A stretch of DNA of 64,000 bases, taken from contig NZ_LECU01000004.1 of NCBI RefSeq assembly GCF_001027745.1, forward strand, positions 558,001 through 622,000. Reading direction: 5' to 3'. Positions 53,806-62,529 of this stretch are shown here, piece by piece. This DNA is from Pedobacter sp. BMA. GTDB taxonomy: Bacteria > Bacteroidota > Bacteroidia > Sphingobacteriales > Sphingobacteriaceae. The stretch's first letter is position 1, and each line of letters starts with the position of its first letter. Under the pieces are notes generated by a model that worked only from the letters and a program-made list of their open reading frames with translations, made no database searches and had not been told where the DNA came from. The translations under genes were made by a program, and so were the position numbers.

Positions 53806-56800
53806 ATGACTTATTCAAAAATCAACACCCTCGCCGGATGGATTTGTTTCTTCATCGCTGCAACCGCTTATATCCTCACAATGGATCAATCTGTCAGTTT
53901 TTGGGATTGCGGTGAATTTATCGCCTCTGCCTTTCGATTACAGGTGGTACACCAGCCCGGAGCGCCGATCGTCTCCATGATCCAGCGAATTTTCTCTACC
54001 CTTGCATTCGGAGACAAAAACCTGGTCGCTTATTTTATCAATCTCTCCTCAGCATTAGCAAGTGCCGCTACAATATTATTCTTATTCTGGACAATTACCG
54101 CACTGGCAAAAAAAACAATAATTAAACCAAACAAAGAACTAAATAATGCCCAAATAACTGGCATCATTGCTTCAGGATTAGTAGGCGCCCTGGCCTATGC
54201 TTTTTCAGATAGCTTCTGGTTCTCCGCTGTCGAGGCTGAGGTGTACGCCATATCCTCGTTATTTACAGCCGTCACTTTCTGGGCGATTTTGAAATGGGAA
54301 TCACAGGCAAACGATCCGCGGGCAGATCGGTGGCTGCTTTTCGTAGCCTATTTAACCGGCTTATCCATTGGCGTACATTTACTCAACCTCTTGGTCATTC
54401 CAGCCATCATTTTTGTTTACTATTTCAAAAAATCAGCCTCAGTAACCTGGCAAAGTATTTTAAAAACTTTTTTTTTATCAATCGCCGCACTTGCATTCGT
54501 TCAGTTCGGAGTAATACAATTCCTGATTTCGCTGGCCGCCAGCTTCGACTACTTCTTTGTGAATACAATGAACCTTAGCTTCGGTACCGGTATTTTATTT
54601 TATGCCCTGGTAATAGTAGCCGGACTATTTTATGCCATCAGATACTCCATCATTAAAAACAAACGTACACTAAACCTAGTACTCCTCTCCGTTTCTCTTA
54701 TCATTTTTGGTTACAGCTCTTTTGCATTACTGATCATCAGAGCTCAGGCAAAGCCTAACCTTAACAATTACAACGTAGATAATGTCTACTCATTCTTAAG
54801 GTATGTAGGCCGCGACCAGTACGGCGACCGCCCCTTACTTTACGGCCAAAACTATAACTCACCAAAAACTGATATCCAAACCACCGGACAAATTCTCCGT
54901 AAAGGAAAAAACAGATATGAATCAGCGGGAACTAAATCAGAGTATGTATATGCCGACAAAACCCTCGCGCCTAGAATGTATAGCGATAAACCTGAACACA
55001 TCAGCTTTTATAAAAACTACATGGGCTTCAGTGATGAACATAAACCAACCCTTTTAGACAACCTGAAATATATGTTCTCCTTTCAAACAGGACAAATGTA
55101 CATGCGCTATTTCATGTGGAATTTCGCCGGCAGACAAGACAATGAAGACGGACAACGCGGTGGCCGTGATGGAGAATGGTTAAGTGGTATTAAGCCCCTT
55201 GATGCCTTACGCTTGGGAAATCAAAATAACCTCCCCCCTTCAATCACCGAAAATAAAGCCTATAACAGATTCTTTTTTCTACCCCTCATCATGGGAGTTA
55301 TTGGTGCACTCTGGCATTTTAAACGTAACAAGAAAGACGCCGGCGTAATTGGCTTACTCTTTGTATTTACAGGGGTAGCCATTGTGGTGTACCTGAATTC
55401 TGTTCCCGTCGAACCCCGCGAAAGAGATTATGCCTATGTTGGTTCTTTTTACGCCTTCGCCATATGGATCGGACTGGGCGTTTTAGGCTTGAAAGAATTG
55501 GCATCCCGAAAACTTAACCCGATGAGCGCAAGTCTTGTTGCCGCCAGCATCGCCTTATGTGCTGCGCCAGTCATCATGGCTAGCGAGGGATGGGATGACC
55601 ACAACCGTTCTGATAGTCACCTCGCTCACGACATGTCTGTAAATTATCTGAAATCCTGCGCACCGAACGCTATTCTCTTCACTTATGGCGACAACGATAC
55701 CTATCCTGTTTGGTACGCGCAGGAAGTCGAAAACATTCGTCCGGATGTACGCGTGGTCAACCTGAGTCTTTTTACAGCCGACTGGTATATCGACGGAATG
55801 AAAAAGAAACAAAATGAGTCCGCCCCGCTGCCCATTTCTATGAAACCCGAACAATATGTGGAAGGTACCAGGGATATCATGTATTACCAGGACTATAAAA
55901 TTAGCCAGCATATAGAACTCAAAGAAATTCTGGATATTTTATTATCAGAAAATGATGAAGATAAGGTAGTGATGAACGATGGCTCAAAATATAATGTGTT
56001 GCCAACAAAAAAATTGAAAATAACCGTAAATCCAAAACAAGTGCTCGATACCGGTACCGTACCTAAAGAAGATGCAGGTAAAATTGCAGATAGCATTCAG
56101 TGGACATACGATAGCGATTACGTAACGAAAGGTACACTGGCCCTGTTTGATATCCTGACCCACAACGACTGGAAACGGCCAATTTATTTTACAGGTGCCA
56201 TGCCTGATGCCCAGTATATCGGACTAACAAAATACCTGTATACTGAAGGACTCAATAAAAGATTACTGCCTTTAAAACCCAACCCCGATGTCACCGAAGA
56301 TTTTGACCGGGTAAATGCAAAACCACTATACAAGAACCTGATGCAGGTATATGGCTATGGCAATATCAAACATGCCAACCATTTAGACAGGCAATCGGCC
56401 GACGATGTAAACTACATTTCAACTATGTTTAACAGTTTATTAACGAGTTTAATTAATGAAGGAAAGCTGTCGGAAAGTAAAAAAGTAGCCCGTAGATACT
56501 TTGAAGTCATTCCGGATAAATTTTACACCATGCGCCAGGTTATGAGCACTTACTATTTCACAGAAAATCTGTATCGGATGAATGACCTTAACAGCGCAAA
56601 TGCCTTGATTAATAAATCGGCGGATCACATCAACAAAGAACTAAATTACCTAACCGAATCCTCAGAAACCGACAAGCGCCTCGTATCTGAACAGAATATT
56701 CGCTTTTACCTGGCCTACCTTGGTCAAATGGTAAAACTAACCGAAGCATTTAAGCAGAATGAAATGAGTAAAAAACTCGAAAAACAGTACAACGGATTCA

Positions 56801-56832
56801 TCACTCGCCTCACGCCTTTTGCCGGATCATAG
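53806..56832 (+). CDS. DUF2723 GT-C-type membrane protein, copy 1
   Basis: A 1008-residue protein: about ten to twelve N-terminal spans (1-600) and a soluble C-terminal part with helical, TPR-like repeats. The first extracytoplasmic loop has SFWDCGEFIASAFRLQ, whose acidic pair matches the catalytic position in GT-C glycosyltransferases. DUF2723 also covers human TMEM260, an O-mannosyltransferase, so a lipid-linked-sugar O-glycosyltransferase is a fair inference. A second copy follows at 57060. Codon use here is richer in C-ending codons than in the second copy. Confidence 0.88.
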   Translation: MTYSKINTLAGWICFFIAATAYILTMDQSVSFWDCGEFIASAFRLQVVHQPGAPIVSMIQRIFSTLAFGDKNLVAYFINLSSALASAATILFLFWTITALAKKTIIKPNKELNNAQITGIIASGLVGALAYAFSDSFWFSAVEAEVYAISSLFTAVTFWAILKWESQANDPRADRWLLFVAYLTGLSIGVHLLNLLVIPAIIFVYYFKKSASVTWQSILKTFFLSIAALAFVQFGVIQFLISLAASFDYFFVNTMNLSFGTGILFYALVIVAGLFYAIRYSIIKNKRTLNLVLLSVSLIIFGYSSFALLIIRAQAKPNLNNYNVDNVYSFLRYVGRDQYGDRPLLYGQNYNSPKTDIQTTGQILRKGKNRYESAGTKSEYVYADKTLAPRMYSDKPEHISFYKNYMGFSDEHKPTLLDNLKYMFSFQTGQMYMRYFMWNFAGRQDNEDGQRGGRDGEWLSGIKPLDALRLGNQNNLPPSITENKAYNRFFFLPLIMGVIGALWHFKRNKKDAGVIGLLFVFTGVAIVVYLNSVPVEPRERDYAYVGSFYAFAIWIGLGVLGLKELASRKLNPMSASLVAASIALCAAPVIMASEGWDDHNRSDSHLAHDMSVNYLKSCAPNAILFTYGDNDTYPVWYAQEVENIRPDVRVVNLSLFTADWYIDGMKKKQNESAPLPISMKPEQYVEGTRDIMYYQDYKISQHIELKEILDILLSENDEDKVVMNDGSKYNVLPTKKLKITVNPKQVLDTGTVPKEDAGKIADSIQWTYDSDYVTKGTLALFDILTHNDWKRPIYFTGAMPDAQYIGLTKYLYTEGLNKRLLPLKPNPDVTEDFDRVNAKPLYKNLMQVYGYGNIKHANHLDRQSADDVNYISTMFNSLLTSLINEGKLSESKKVARRYFEVIPDKFYTMRQVMSTYYFTENLYRMNDLNSANALINKSADHINKELNYLTESSETDKRLVSEQNIRFYLAYLGQMVKLTEAFKQNEMSKKLEKQYNGFITRLTPFAGS

Positions 56833-56854
56833 TGCCTTAAACATTTTAACTTCA

Positions 56855-56888
56855 GCCCACAGGTATGTTTTTAAACTCCACCTGTGGG
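56855..56888 (+). terminator. Possible terminator between the two DUF2723 genes
   Basis: CCCACAGGT pairs with ACCTGTGGG across a 15-base loop; only a short T-tract follows. It may allow partial read-through. Confidence 0.4.
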
Positions 56889-57059
56889 TTTCAGCTGTTT
56901 GCTCAAATTTAAATCGCCTTAAATCTTTTATATCAACCGCTAATTGCAGTTAAGTTTTGTTAAATCAATCTAAAAAATTACCTGTTTTATCGACTAGAAT
57001 AGTTAATTTCGGCAGCATTTTTATGTGAACTTTATTTTTTAATGTCATTATACAAACCA

Positions 57060-60000
57060 ATGAATTATTCAAAAGTCAATAATATAGTAGGCTGGATCTG
57101 CTTTTTAATTGCAACAATAACTTACGTTTTAACTTTAGAGCCATCTGCTAGTTTTTGGGATTGTGGTGAATTTATTGCCTCAGCATTCAGAATGCAGGTT
57201 GTACACCAGCCTGGAGCACCCCTGTTTTTGATGCTTCAACGCTTCTTCTCTGTTTTTGCAGCAGGCGACTTAACGAAAATAGCCTATTGGATGAACGTAG
57301 GTTCTGCCGTTTCAAGTGGAGCAACTATTTTATTTCTATTTTGGACAATCACTGCGTTAGCGAAAAAAACCATTCTGAAGGTTGGAGAAGAGCTTACAAC
57401 AGCTAAATTAATCAGCATTATGGGTGCCGGAGCTGTAGGTGCCCTAGCTTATACCTATTCTGATAGTTTCTGGTTTTCTGCTGTAGAATCTGAGGTTTAC
57501 GCTCAATCATCTTTATTTACTGCAATTGTATTTTGGGCAATATTAAAATGGGAAGCACATGCGGATGAACCAAGAGCCGATCGTTGGTTGTTGTTCATCG
57601 CATACATTATGGGGCTATCAATTGGGATCCACTTGTTGAACCTATTGACCATTCCGGCTTTGGCCTTTGTTTATTACTTCAAAAGAACTGAAAAAGCAAC
57701 TGCTACAGGTGTAATTAAAACCCTGATCGTAGGGATACTAATCCTGGCAGTTATCCAGTATGGTATCATTCAATATCTGGTTTCATTTGGGGCATACTTT
57801 GATCTGTTCTTCGTAAATACACTGGGAATGGGCTTCGGAACAGGGGTATTATTCTTCGCTATTCTGCTTATCAGCGCTTTGGTATTCGGTATTCGATACT
57901 CGATAAAACATCAAAAGAAATTATTAAACTTAGGTTTAATTTCTACCGTTTTAATCATTTTCGGATATGCTTCTTTTTCCATGATTATCATCAGGGCTAA
58001 AGCAGATCCAAATCTTAACAACAGCGCACCCAAAGATGCTTTTTCATTCTTAAGCTACCTGAACCGTGAGCAATATGGCGACAGACCTTTGCTGTTCGGT
58101 CCAAACTATAACTCTGAACGCGTAGGCGTTACTGACGATGGTAAAACCATCTGGAGGAAAGGCAAAGACAAATACGAAGTTGCAGGCAAGAAAACAGATT
58201 ACGAGTATAACAATAACACATTATTACCTCGTATGTACAGTGATGATGCCCGACATGCAGGCTTCTACAAAGAATGGATGCACTTAGATGATGCTAAAAA
58301 TCCAAATCTGGTTGATAACGTTGGATTCTTATTCAGCTATCAGATCGGCTACATGTACATGCGTTATTTCATGTGGAATTTTGCTGGCCGCCAGAATGAT
58401 GAACAGGGTCAGGGAAGTGGCTATGAAGGCGAATGGATCAGCGGTATTAAGCCGATCGATGCACTTCGCCAGGGATCTCAGGCAAATCTGCCGCCCTCTA
58501 CTGTAGACAATAATGCTTACAACCGTTTCTTTTTCCTACCATTGATTATCGGCTTGCTAGGTGCTGTTTGGCATTTCAAACGCAACCAGAAAGATGCTGG
58601 CGTGGTCGCTTTATTATTCTTCTTTACGGGCATAGCCATTGTATTGTACCTCAACCAAAAGCCTTTGGAACCACGCGAGCGGGATTATGCTTACGTAGGA
58701 TCCTTTTATGCCTTTGCCATCTGGATTGGATTAGGGGTACTGGCAATTTCTGATTGGCTCTTCAAAAAATTAACACCTACAACTGGTGCGATAGGTGCAA
58801 CTGTTTTAGGATTATTAGCCGCTCCGGTGATTATGGCCGAGCAAGGTTGGGATGACCACGACCGTTCAACAAAACTGGTGCCACATGATATCGCTTTGGA
58901 TTACCTGCAATCCTGTGCACCGAATGCCATCTTATTCACTTATGGCGACAACGATACTTACCCGCTTTGGTATATTCAGGAAGTTGAAAACGTTCGCCCG
59001 GATGTACGCATCGTAAATTTAAGCTTATTTGATACCGATTGGTACATCAATGGCTTACGACAAAAACAAAATGAGTCTGCACCATTGCCAATCACCATGA
59101 AACCTGAACAATATGTACAGGGTGAACGTGATGTAATGCCATACGACGATTATAAAATCGCTGGCGCAATAGAACTTAAAAATATAGTTGATTTATTATT
59201 ATCTCCAAATGATGATGATAAAGTAGCCATGCAGGACGGAACAAAATCAAACTTCCTGCCAACTAAAAACCTTAAAATCACCATTAATCCTCAGGAAGTA
59301 GTGAGTACAGGAACAGTGCCGGCAGCTGATGCTGCTAAAATTGTTCCTGAAATGGACTGGACTTTTAACAAGGGTTATGTTACCAAAGGTACACTGGCCA
59401 TGTTCGATATCCTGGCACACAATAACTGGAAACGTCCGATTTATTTCGCATCAACAGTTCCTTCAGAGCAATATATCGGTTTAGACAAATACCTGTATAG
59501 CGAAGGCCTTGCATTACGTTTATTACCGTTAAAACCTGATACAGCAACAACGGAAGATAAAGCAGAACAATTAAACACACCTGCCTTGTATAATAACGTG
59601 ATGACGAAATTTAAATGGGGGAACATGAAAACAGCAACCTATCTCGACCCGCAATCGTCTGATGATACCTTTATTTTCACAAACATTTTCAGTAACCTGA
59701 CAGGAAGCTTAATCAAAGAAGGTAAACTAGGTGAAGCTAAAAAGGTGGTAGATAAATACTATGAGGTAATGCCGCAGAAATTCTTTGGTATCCGTACAGT
59801 GGTGGTGAAATTCTACATGGCTGAAAACTTATATAAATTAGGAGAAACGGCCAGAGCGAATGAGATTGTAACACAGTCTGGCGATTATATTAATAAAGAA
59901 CTTAGCCATTTGGCAGACGTCTCGCAAACCAAGGGCTTAACAGGTTCGCAAAACATTCAAACCGGGCTATACTATCTGGATCGAATGATCAGAACAAGTA

Positions 60001-60101
60001 AAGCTGCTGGCCAGGAAAAGGTAAGCAATAACCTGCAAAAGATATTCACCGGTTTAGAAAGCCGTTTATCGATGTTCTTTCCGCAGCAATCTCCTCAATA
60101 G
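57060..60101 (+). CDS. DUF2723 GT-C-type membrane protein, copy 2
   Basis: A 1013-residue paralogue of the gene before it, read from MNYSKVNNIVGW by alignment with copy 1 (MTYSKINTLAGW). Long segments are shared almost unchanged: SFWDCGEFIASAFRMQ, VVHQPGAP, RYFMWNFAGRQ, EPRERDYAYVGSFYAFAIWIGLGVL and LFTYGDNDTYP. The C-terminal soluble part is also conserved (ILFTYGDNDTYPLWY, NFLPTKNLKITINP). The two proteins could act on different substrates or form a heterodimer. The same O-glycosyltransferase inference applies. The codons are more AT-rich than in copy 1. Confidence 0.88.
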   Translation: MNYSKVNNIVGWICFLIATITYVLTLEPSASFWDCGEFIASAFRMQVVHQPGAPLFLMLQRFFSVFAAGDLTKIAYWMNVGSAVSSGATILFLFWTITALAKKTILKVGEELTTAKLISIMGAGAVGALAYTYSDSFWFSAVESEVYAQSSLFTAIVFWAILKWEAHADEPRADRWLLFIAYIMGLSIGIHLLNLLTIPALAFVYYFKRTEKATATGVIKTLIVGILILAVIQYGIIQYLVSFGAYFDLFFVNTLGMGFGTGVLFFAILLISALVFGIRYSIKHQKKLLNLGLISTVLIIFGYASFSMIIIRAKADPNLNNSAPKDAFSFLSYLNREQYGDRPLLFGPNYNSERVGVTDDGKTIWRKGKDKYEVAGKKTDYEYNNNTLLPRMYSDDARHAGFYKEWMHLDDAKNPNLVDNVGFLFSYQIGYMYMRYFMWNFAGRQNDEQGQGSGYEGEWISGIKPIDALRQGSQANLPPSTVDNNAYNRFFFLPLIIGLLGAVWHFKRNQKDAGVVALLFFFTGIAIVLYLNQKPLEPRERDYAYVGSFYAFAIWIGLGVLAISDWLFKKLTPTTGAIGATVLGLLAAPVIMAEQGWDDHDRSTKLVPHDIALDYLQSCAPNAILFTYGDNDTYPLWYIQEVENVRPDVRIVNLSLFDTDWYINGLRQKQNESAPLPITMKPEQYVQGERDVMPYDDYKIAGAIELKNIVDLLLSPNDDDKVAMQDGTKSNFLPTKNLKITINPQEVVSTGTVPAADAAKIVPEMDWTFNKGYVTKGTLAMFDILAHNNWKRPIYFASTVPSEQYIGLDKYLYSEGLALRLLPLKPDTATTEDKAEQLNTPALYNNVMTKFKWGNMKTATYLDPQSSDDTFIFTNIFSNLTGSLIKEGKLGEAKKVVDKYYEVMPQKFFGIRTVVVKFYMAENLYKLGETARANEIVTQSGDYINKELSHLADVSQTKGLTGSQNIQTGLYYLDRMIRTSKAAGQEKVSNNLQKIFTGLESRLSMFFPQQSPQ

Positions 60102-60120
60102 GAACTACAAACAATATATT

Positions 60121-60158
60121 AAAGCAGCTGTAATTGATTACAGCTGCTTTTTTTTTTA
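60121..60158 (+). terminator. Terminator after the second DUF2723 gene
   Basis: A perfect 14-bp stem (AAAGCAGCTGTAAT and its complement) with a two-base centre and a T-run. Confidence 0.88.
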
Positions 60159-60191
60159 AATTTAGAGTCAACTTTCTCTCTTATTAAATCA

Positions 60192-61010
60192 TCAATCCTC
60201 AACAACCCAGCTCAGGCCCTCCTCTTCATCTGCTATTACAGCTTTTTTGCCTGGTTGGGCAACAAAATCTATGACGATTCCATCCTTTAAATGCAGCGCA
60301 TGGGTAATCTTACATACGAAATATTTTTTGTCACCCGAATATCCCGATCCCCCAATATTAAAACGAATCCCCATAACGATAACTAACGCCTTATCGCCGT
60401 CGTGATCCAGTTTGATAGGCAATACAGTTTTCGGAAACTGTCCCTGATCTAAGTGAATGATCAGATCTTTAATCTTAATAATTTCATATTCTTCACTTTC
60501 GCCTAGATCGAAATGAAAGCCACGTACCTGCAAACAGGCTCTGACTGCTTTGGGATGTGGCTTTATCAGCTCACTGGTCTTTTTCTTTGGTATAATCAGT
60601 TTAACCAAACCACCCGGTTCAATCTGAAGCGTCGGAAGAGATCGGAATACTTCTTCGAAGGGCCTTGATTTATTGAATTCAAATCCTTTAAGCAAGGCAA
60701 TATTGCCATCAGCAAGTCTCTTTTTGCCTGTATGTTCAGGAGGGATGGTGTTAAAAATCGCGACCAACTGTTTATTAAGCCGATTCACCAGGCCATCGTT
60801 TCCATAAAACTCAACTAATGGTGCAAATGCTTTACGAAGCTGTGCAGCAGTCTTACTGGCCGAACCAAAATCCCGGCTGCTTTTTTTACTGTTTTCCGAC
60901 TGCTTTTTGTCTGAGACATTCTGCCTCATTACATACTTGCCATTGCGCTCGTAAGCGACAAGATCGCCCAGCTTCCCTTTAATTTTGATCACTCCATTTT
61001 GTATAGCCAT
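60192..61010 (-). CDS. Hypothetical protein
   Basis: A 272-residue protein without signal peptide or membrane span. The N-terminal 60 residues (VIKIKGKLGDLVAYERNGKYVMRQN, then a Ser/Lys-rich stretch and ASKTAAQLRKAFAPLV) recall a Bacteroidota-restricted family that opens with a 'GKLG..V.Y...G' strand pair. The rest is beta-rich (LPTLQIEPGGLVKLIIP, FHFDLGESEEYEIIKIKDLIIHLD). Three short direct strands in the second half suggest a duplicated fold. I cannot assign a function. Its upstream region has a strong G-rich bias on the coding strand. Confidence 0.6.
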   Translation of the reverse strand: MAIQNGVIKIKGKLGDLVAYERNGKYVMRQNVSDKKQSENSKKSSRDFGSASKTAAQLRKAFAPLVEFYGNDGLVNRLNKQLVAIFNTIPPEHTGKKRLADGNIALLKGFEFNKSRPFEEVFRSLPTLQIEPGGLVKLIIPKKKTSELIKPHPKAVRACLQVRGFHFDLGESEEYEIIKIKDLIIHLDQGQFPKTVLPIKLDHDGDKALVIVMGIRFNIGGSGYSGDKKYFVCKITHALHLKDGIVIDFVAQPGKKAVIADEEEGLSWVVED

Positions 61011-61451
61011 AATTTTTTTATATTAGCATAGTCAAAAGGGATGATCACTAAATTTAATCAATCAGATTAAAATTCCAAAATAATTTTTCAGCCCACCACA
61101 CCTCCAACCCACATTCTACCCACCTTTTCGCCACCTTTTATCCACCCATGGCTGTATACTACTGTACACTTTCTTTACTACCGCTTAACATCTCCCTTAG
61201 GTTTAGTAACCAGCGCAATAACCCTGGCTCTACCTGCAATCAACCTGATCTGAACTACTGCTTCAGTGAAAAGGTTAACAAAGGGTAAACAAAAGGTAAT
61301 AAAAGGCTTAGGATGCAGCGAGGATGTTATAGGTAAAGAATCAATAAAACCAGCTCAAAACAGGATAATATGCTTGAAAATTTCCAATAAAATAAAAAAC
61401 CCTGTTAGGCCAATGCCAAACAGGGTTAAATCTTATATGGTTGATAATTGA
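61011..61451. other. Intergenic region between the hypothetical gene and accA
   Basis: No credible gene in 441 bases. It contains a C-rich block at about 61091-61150 (G-rich on the minus strand, with four GGG runs) upstream of the gene at 60192, a run of AAGG/AAAGG units at about 61268-61305, and the accA terminator. A 61-codon + strand frame at 61266-61451 overlaps the terminator and is not believed. Confidence 0.5.
61394..61429 (-). terminator. Terminator of accA
   Basis: CCCTGTT-GGC pairs with GCC-AACAGGG around CAAT, with one A/A mismatch; T6 then follows on the minus strand. It starts 23 bases after the accA stop. Confidence 0.85.
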
Positions 61452-62414
61452 TTATTCGTTAACCACGCCCATTTCACAGAACTTTTCAATGCGTTGTTCA
61501 ATCATTTTATCGGTTTTTAACTTACCTAATGCAGCTAAATCATTTAAGATATACTCCTTTAAAGTTTTACCCATTAATTCCGGGTCCTGATGTGCGCCGC
61601 CAAGAGGTTCAGGGATAATGCCGTCAATCAATTTGTTGCCAAACATATCATCAGAGGTTAGTTTTAAGCATTCAGCAGCTTTCTCCTTAAAATCCCAGCT
61701 TCTCCATAGAATGGAAGAACAAGATTCAGGAGAAATTACAGAGTACCAGGTATGCTCCAGCATATAAACCTTATCACCAATTCCAATGCCCAATGCTCCA
61801 CCTGAAGCACCCTCTCCAACAACAATACAAATAATAGGCACACGAAGTACCGACATCTCTAATAAGTTTCTGGCAATCGCCTCACCTTGTCCGCGCTCTT
61901 CAGCTTCCAAACCCGGATAAGCACCCATCGTATCAATGAAAGAAACTACTGGCTTATTAAATTTCTCCGCCAGACGCATCAAACGCAAAGCTTTACGGTA
62001 ACCCTCAGGGTTAGCCATTCCGAAATTACGGTACTGGCGCTCTTTAGTGTTTTTACCCTTCTGATGCCCGATAACCATAACAGTTTGACCGTTGATAGTT
62101 GCAAATCCACCAATAATAGCTTTGTCGTCTTTCACCGTTCTGTCGCCGTGCAACTCAATGAAATCATCACAAATCATATTGATGTAATCAAGGGTTTGCG
62201 GGCGATCCGGATGACGGCTCATCTGAACCTTGTTCCAGCCAGTTAAGTTCTTATATAAGTTATTGGTGGTTTCTTCTAATTTACCATCAAGCTCGTCCAA
62301 CGTAGCAGACATGTCTACTTTAGTTTTCTCGGCAACTTGTTTAACCTTTTCTATCTGCTGAACTAAATCAGCAATAGGTTTCTCAAAATCGAATGATGTT
62401 TTTATCTGTTGCAT
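61452..62414 (-). CDS. accA: Acetyl-CoA carboxylase carboxyltransferase, alpha subunit
   Basis: A 320-residue protein of the AccA type. An N-terminal coiled-coil segment ([17 protein letters not shown]) is followed by the crotonase-fold carboxyltransferase: [55 protein letters not shown] and [17 protein letters not shown] (oxyanion loops). With AccD it transfers CO2 from biotin to acetyl-CoA to make malonyl-CoA for fatty acids. No accD is in the window. Single gene with its own terminator. Confidence 0.97.
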   Translation of the reverse strand: MQQIKTSFDFEKPIADLVQQIEKVKQVAEKTKVDMSATLDELDGKLEETTNNLYKNLTGWNKVQMSRHPDRPQTLDYINMICDDFIELHGDRTVKDDKAIIGGFATINGQTVMVIGHQKGKNTKERQYRNFGMANPEGYRKALRLMRLAEKFNKPVVSFIDTMGAYPGLEAEERGQGEAIARNLLEMSVLRVPIICIVVGEGASGGALGIGIGDKVYMLEHTWYSVISPESCSSILWRSWDFKEKAAECLKLTSDDMFGNKLIDGIIPEPLGGAHQDPELMGKTLKEYILNDLAALGKLKTDKMIEQRIEKFCEMGVVNE

Positions 62415-62424
62415 AATTGAACCA

Positions 62425-62432
62425 CAAAAATA
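62425..62432 (-). promoter_or_regulatory. Putative -7 box (TATTTTTG) of accA
   Basis: An exact TAnnTTTG box ten bases before the ATG at 62414. Confidence 0.42.
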
Positions 62433-62529
62433 GGTAATTAATCAATACGATTACACAGATTTAGTATATTGGATACATTTACTCCCGGGCTATGTTGCCT
62501 GGCACACCATAATACCCCTGTCTTTACTA

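Noticed and set aside
61266..61451. A 61-codon + strand ORF in the intergenic region before accA
   Set aside because: It overlaps the accA terminator, has no promoter box and reads as low-complexity Lys/Arg-rich sequence.
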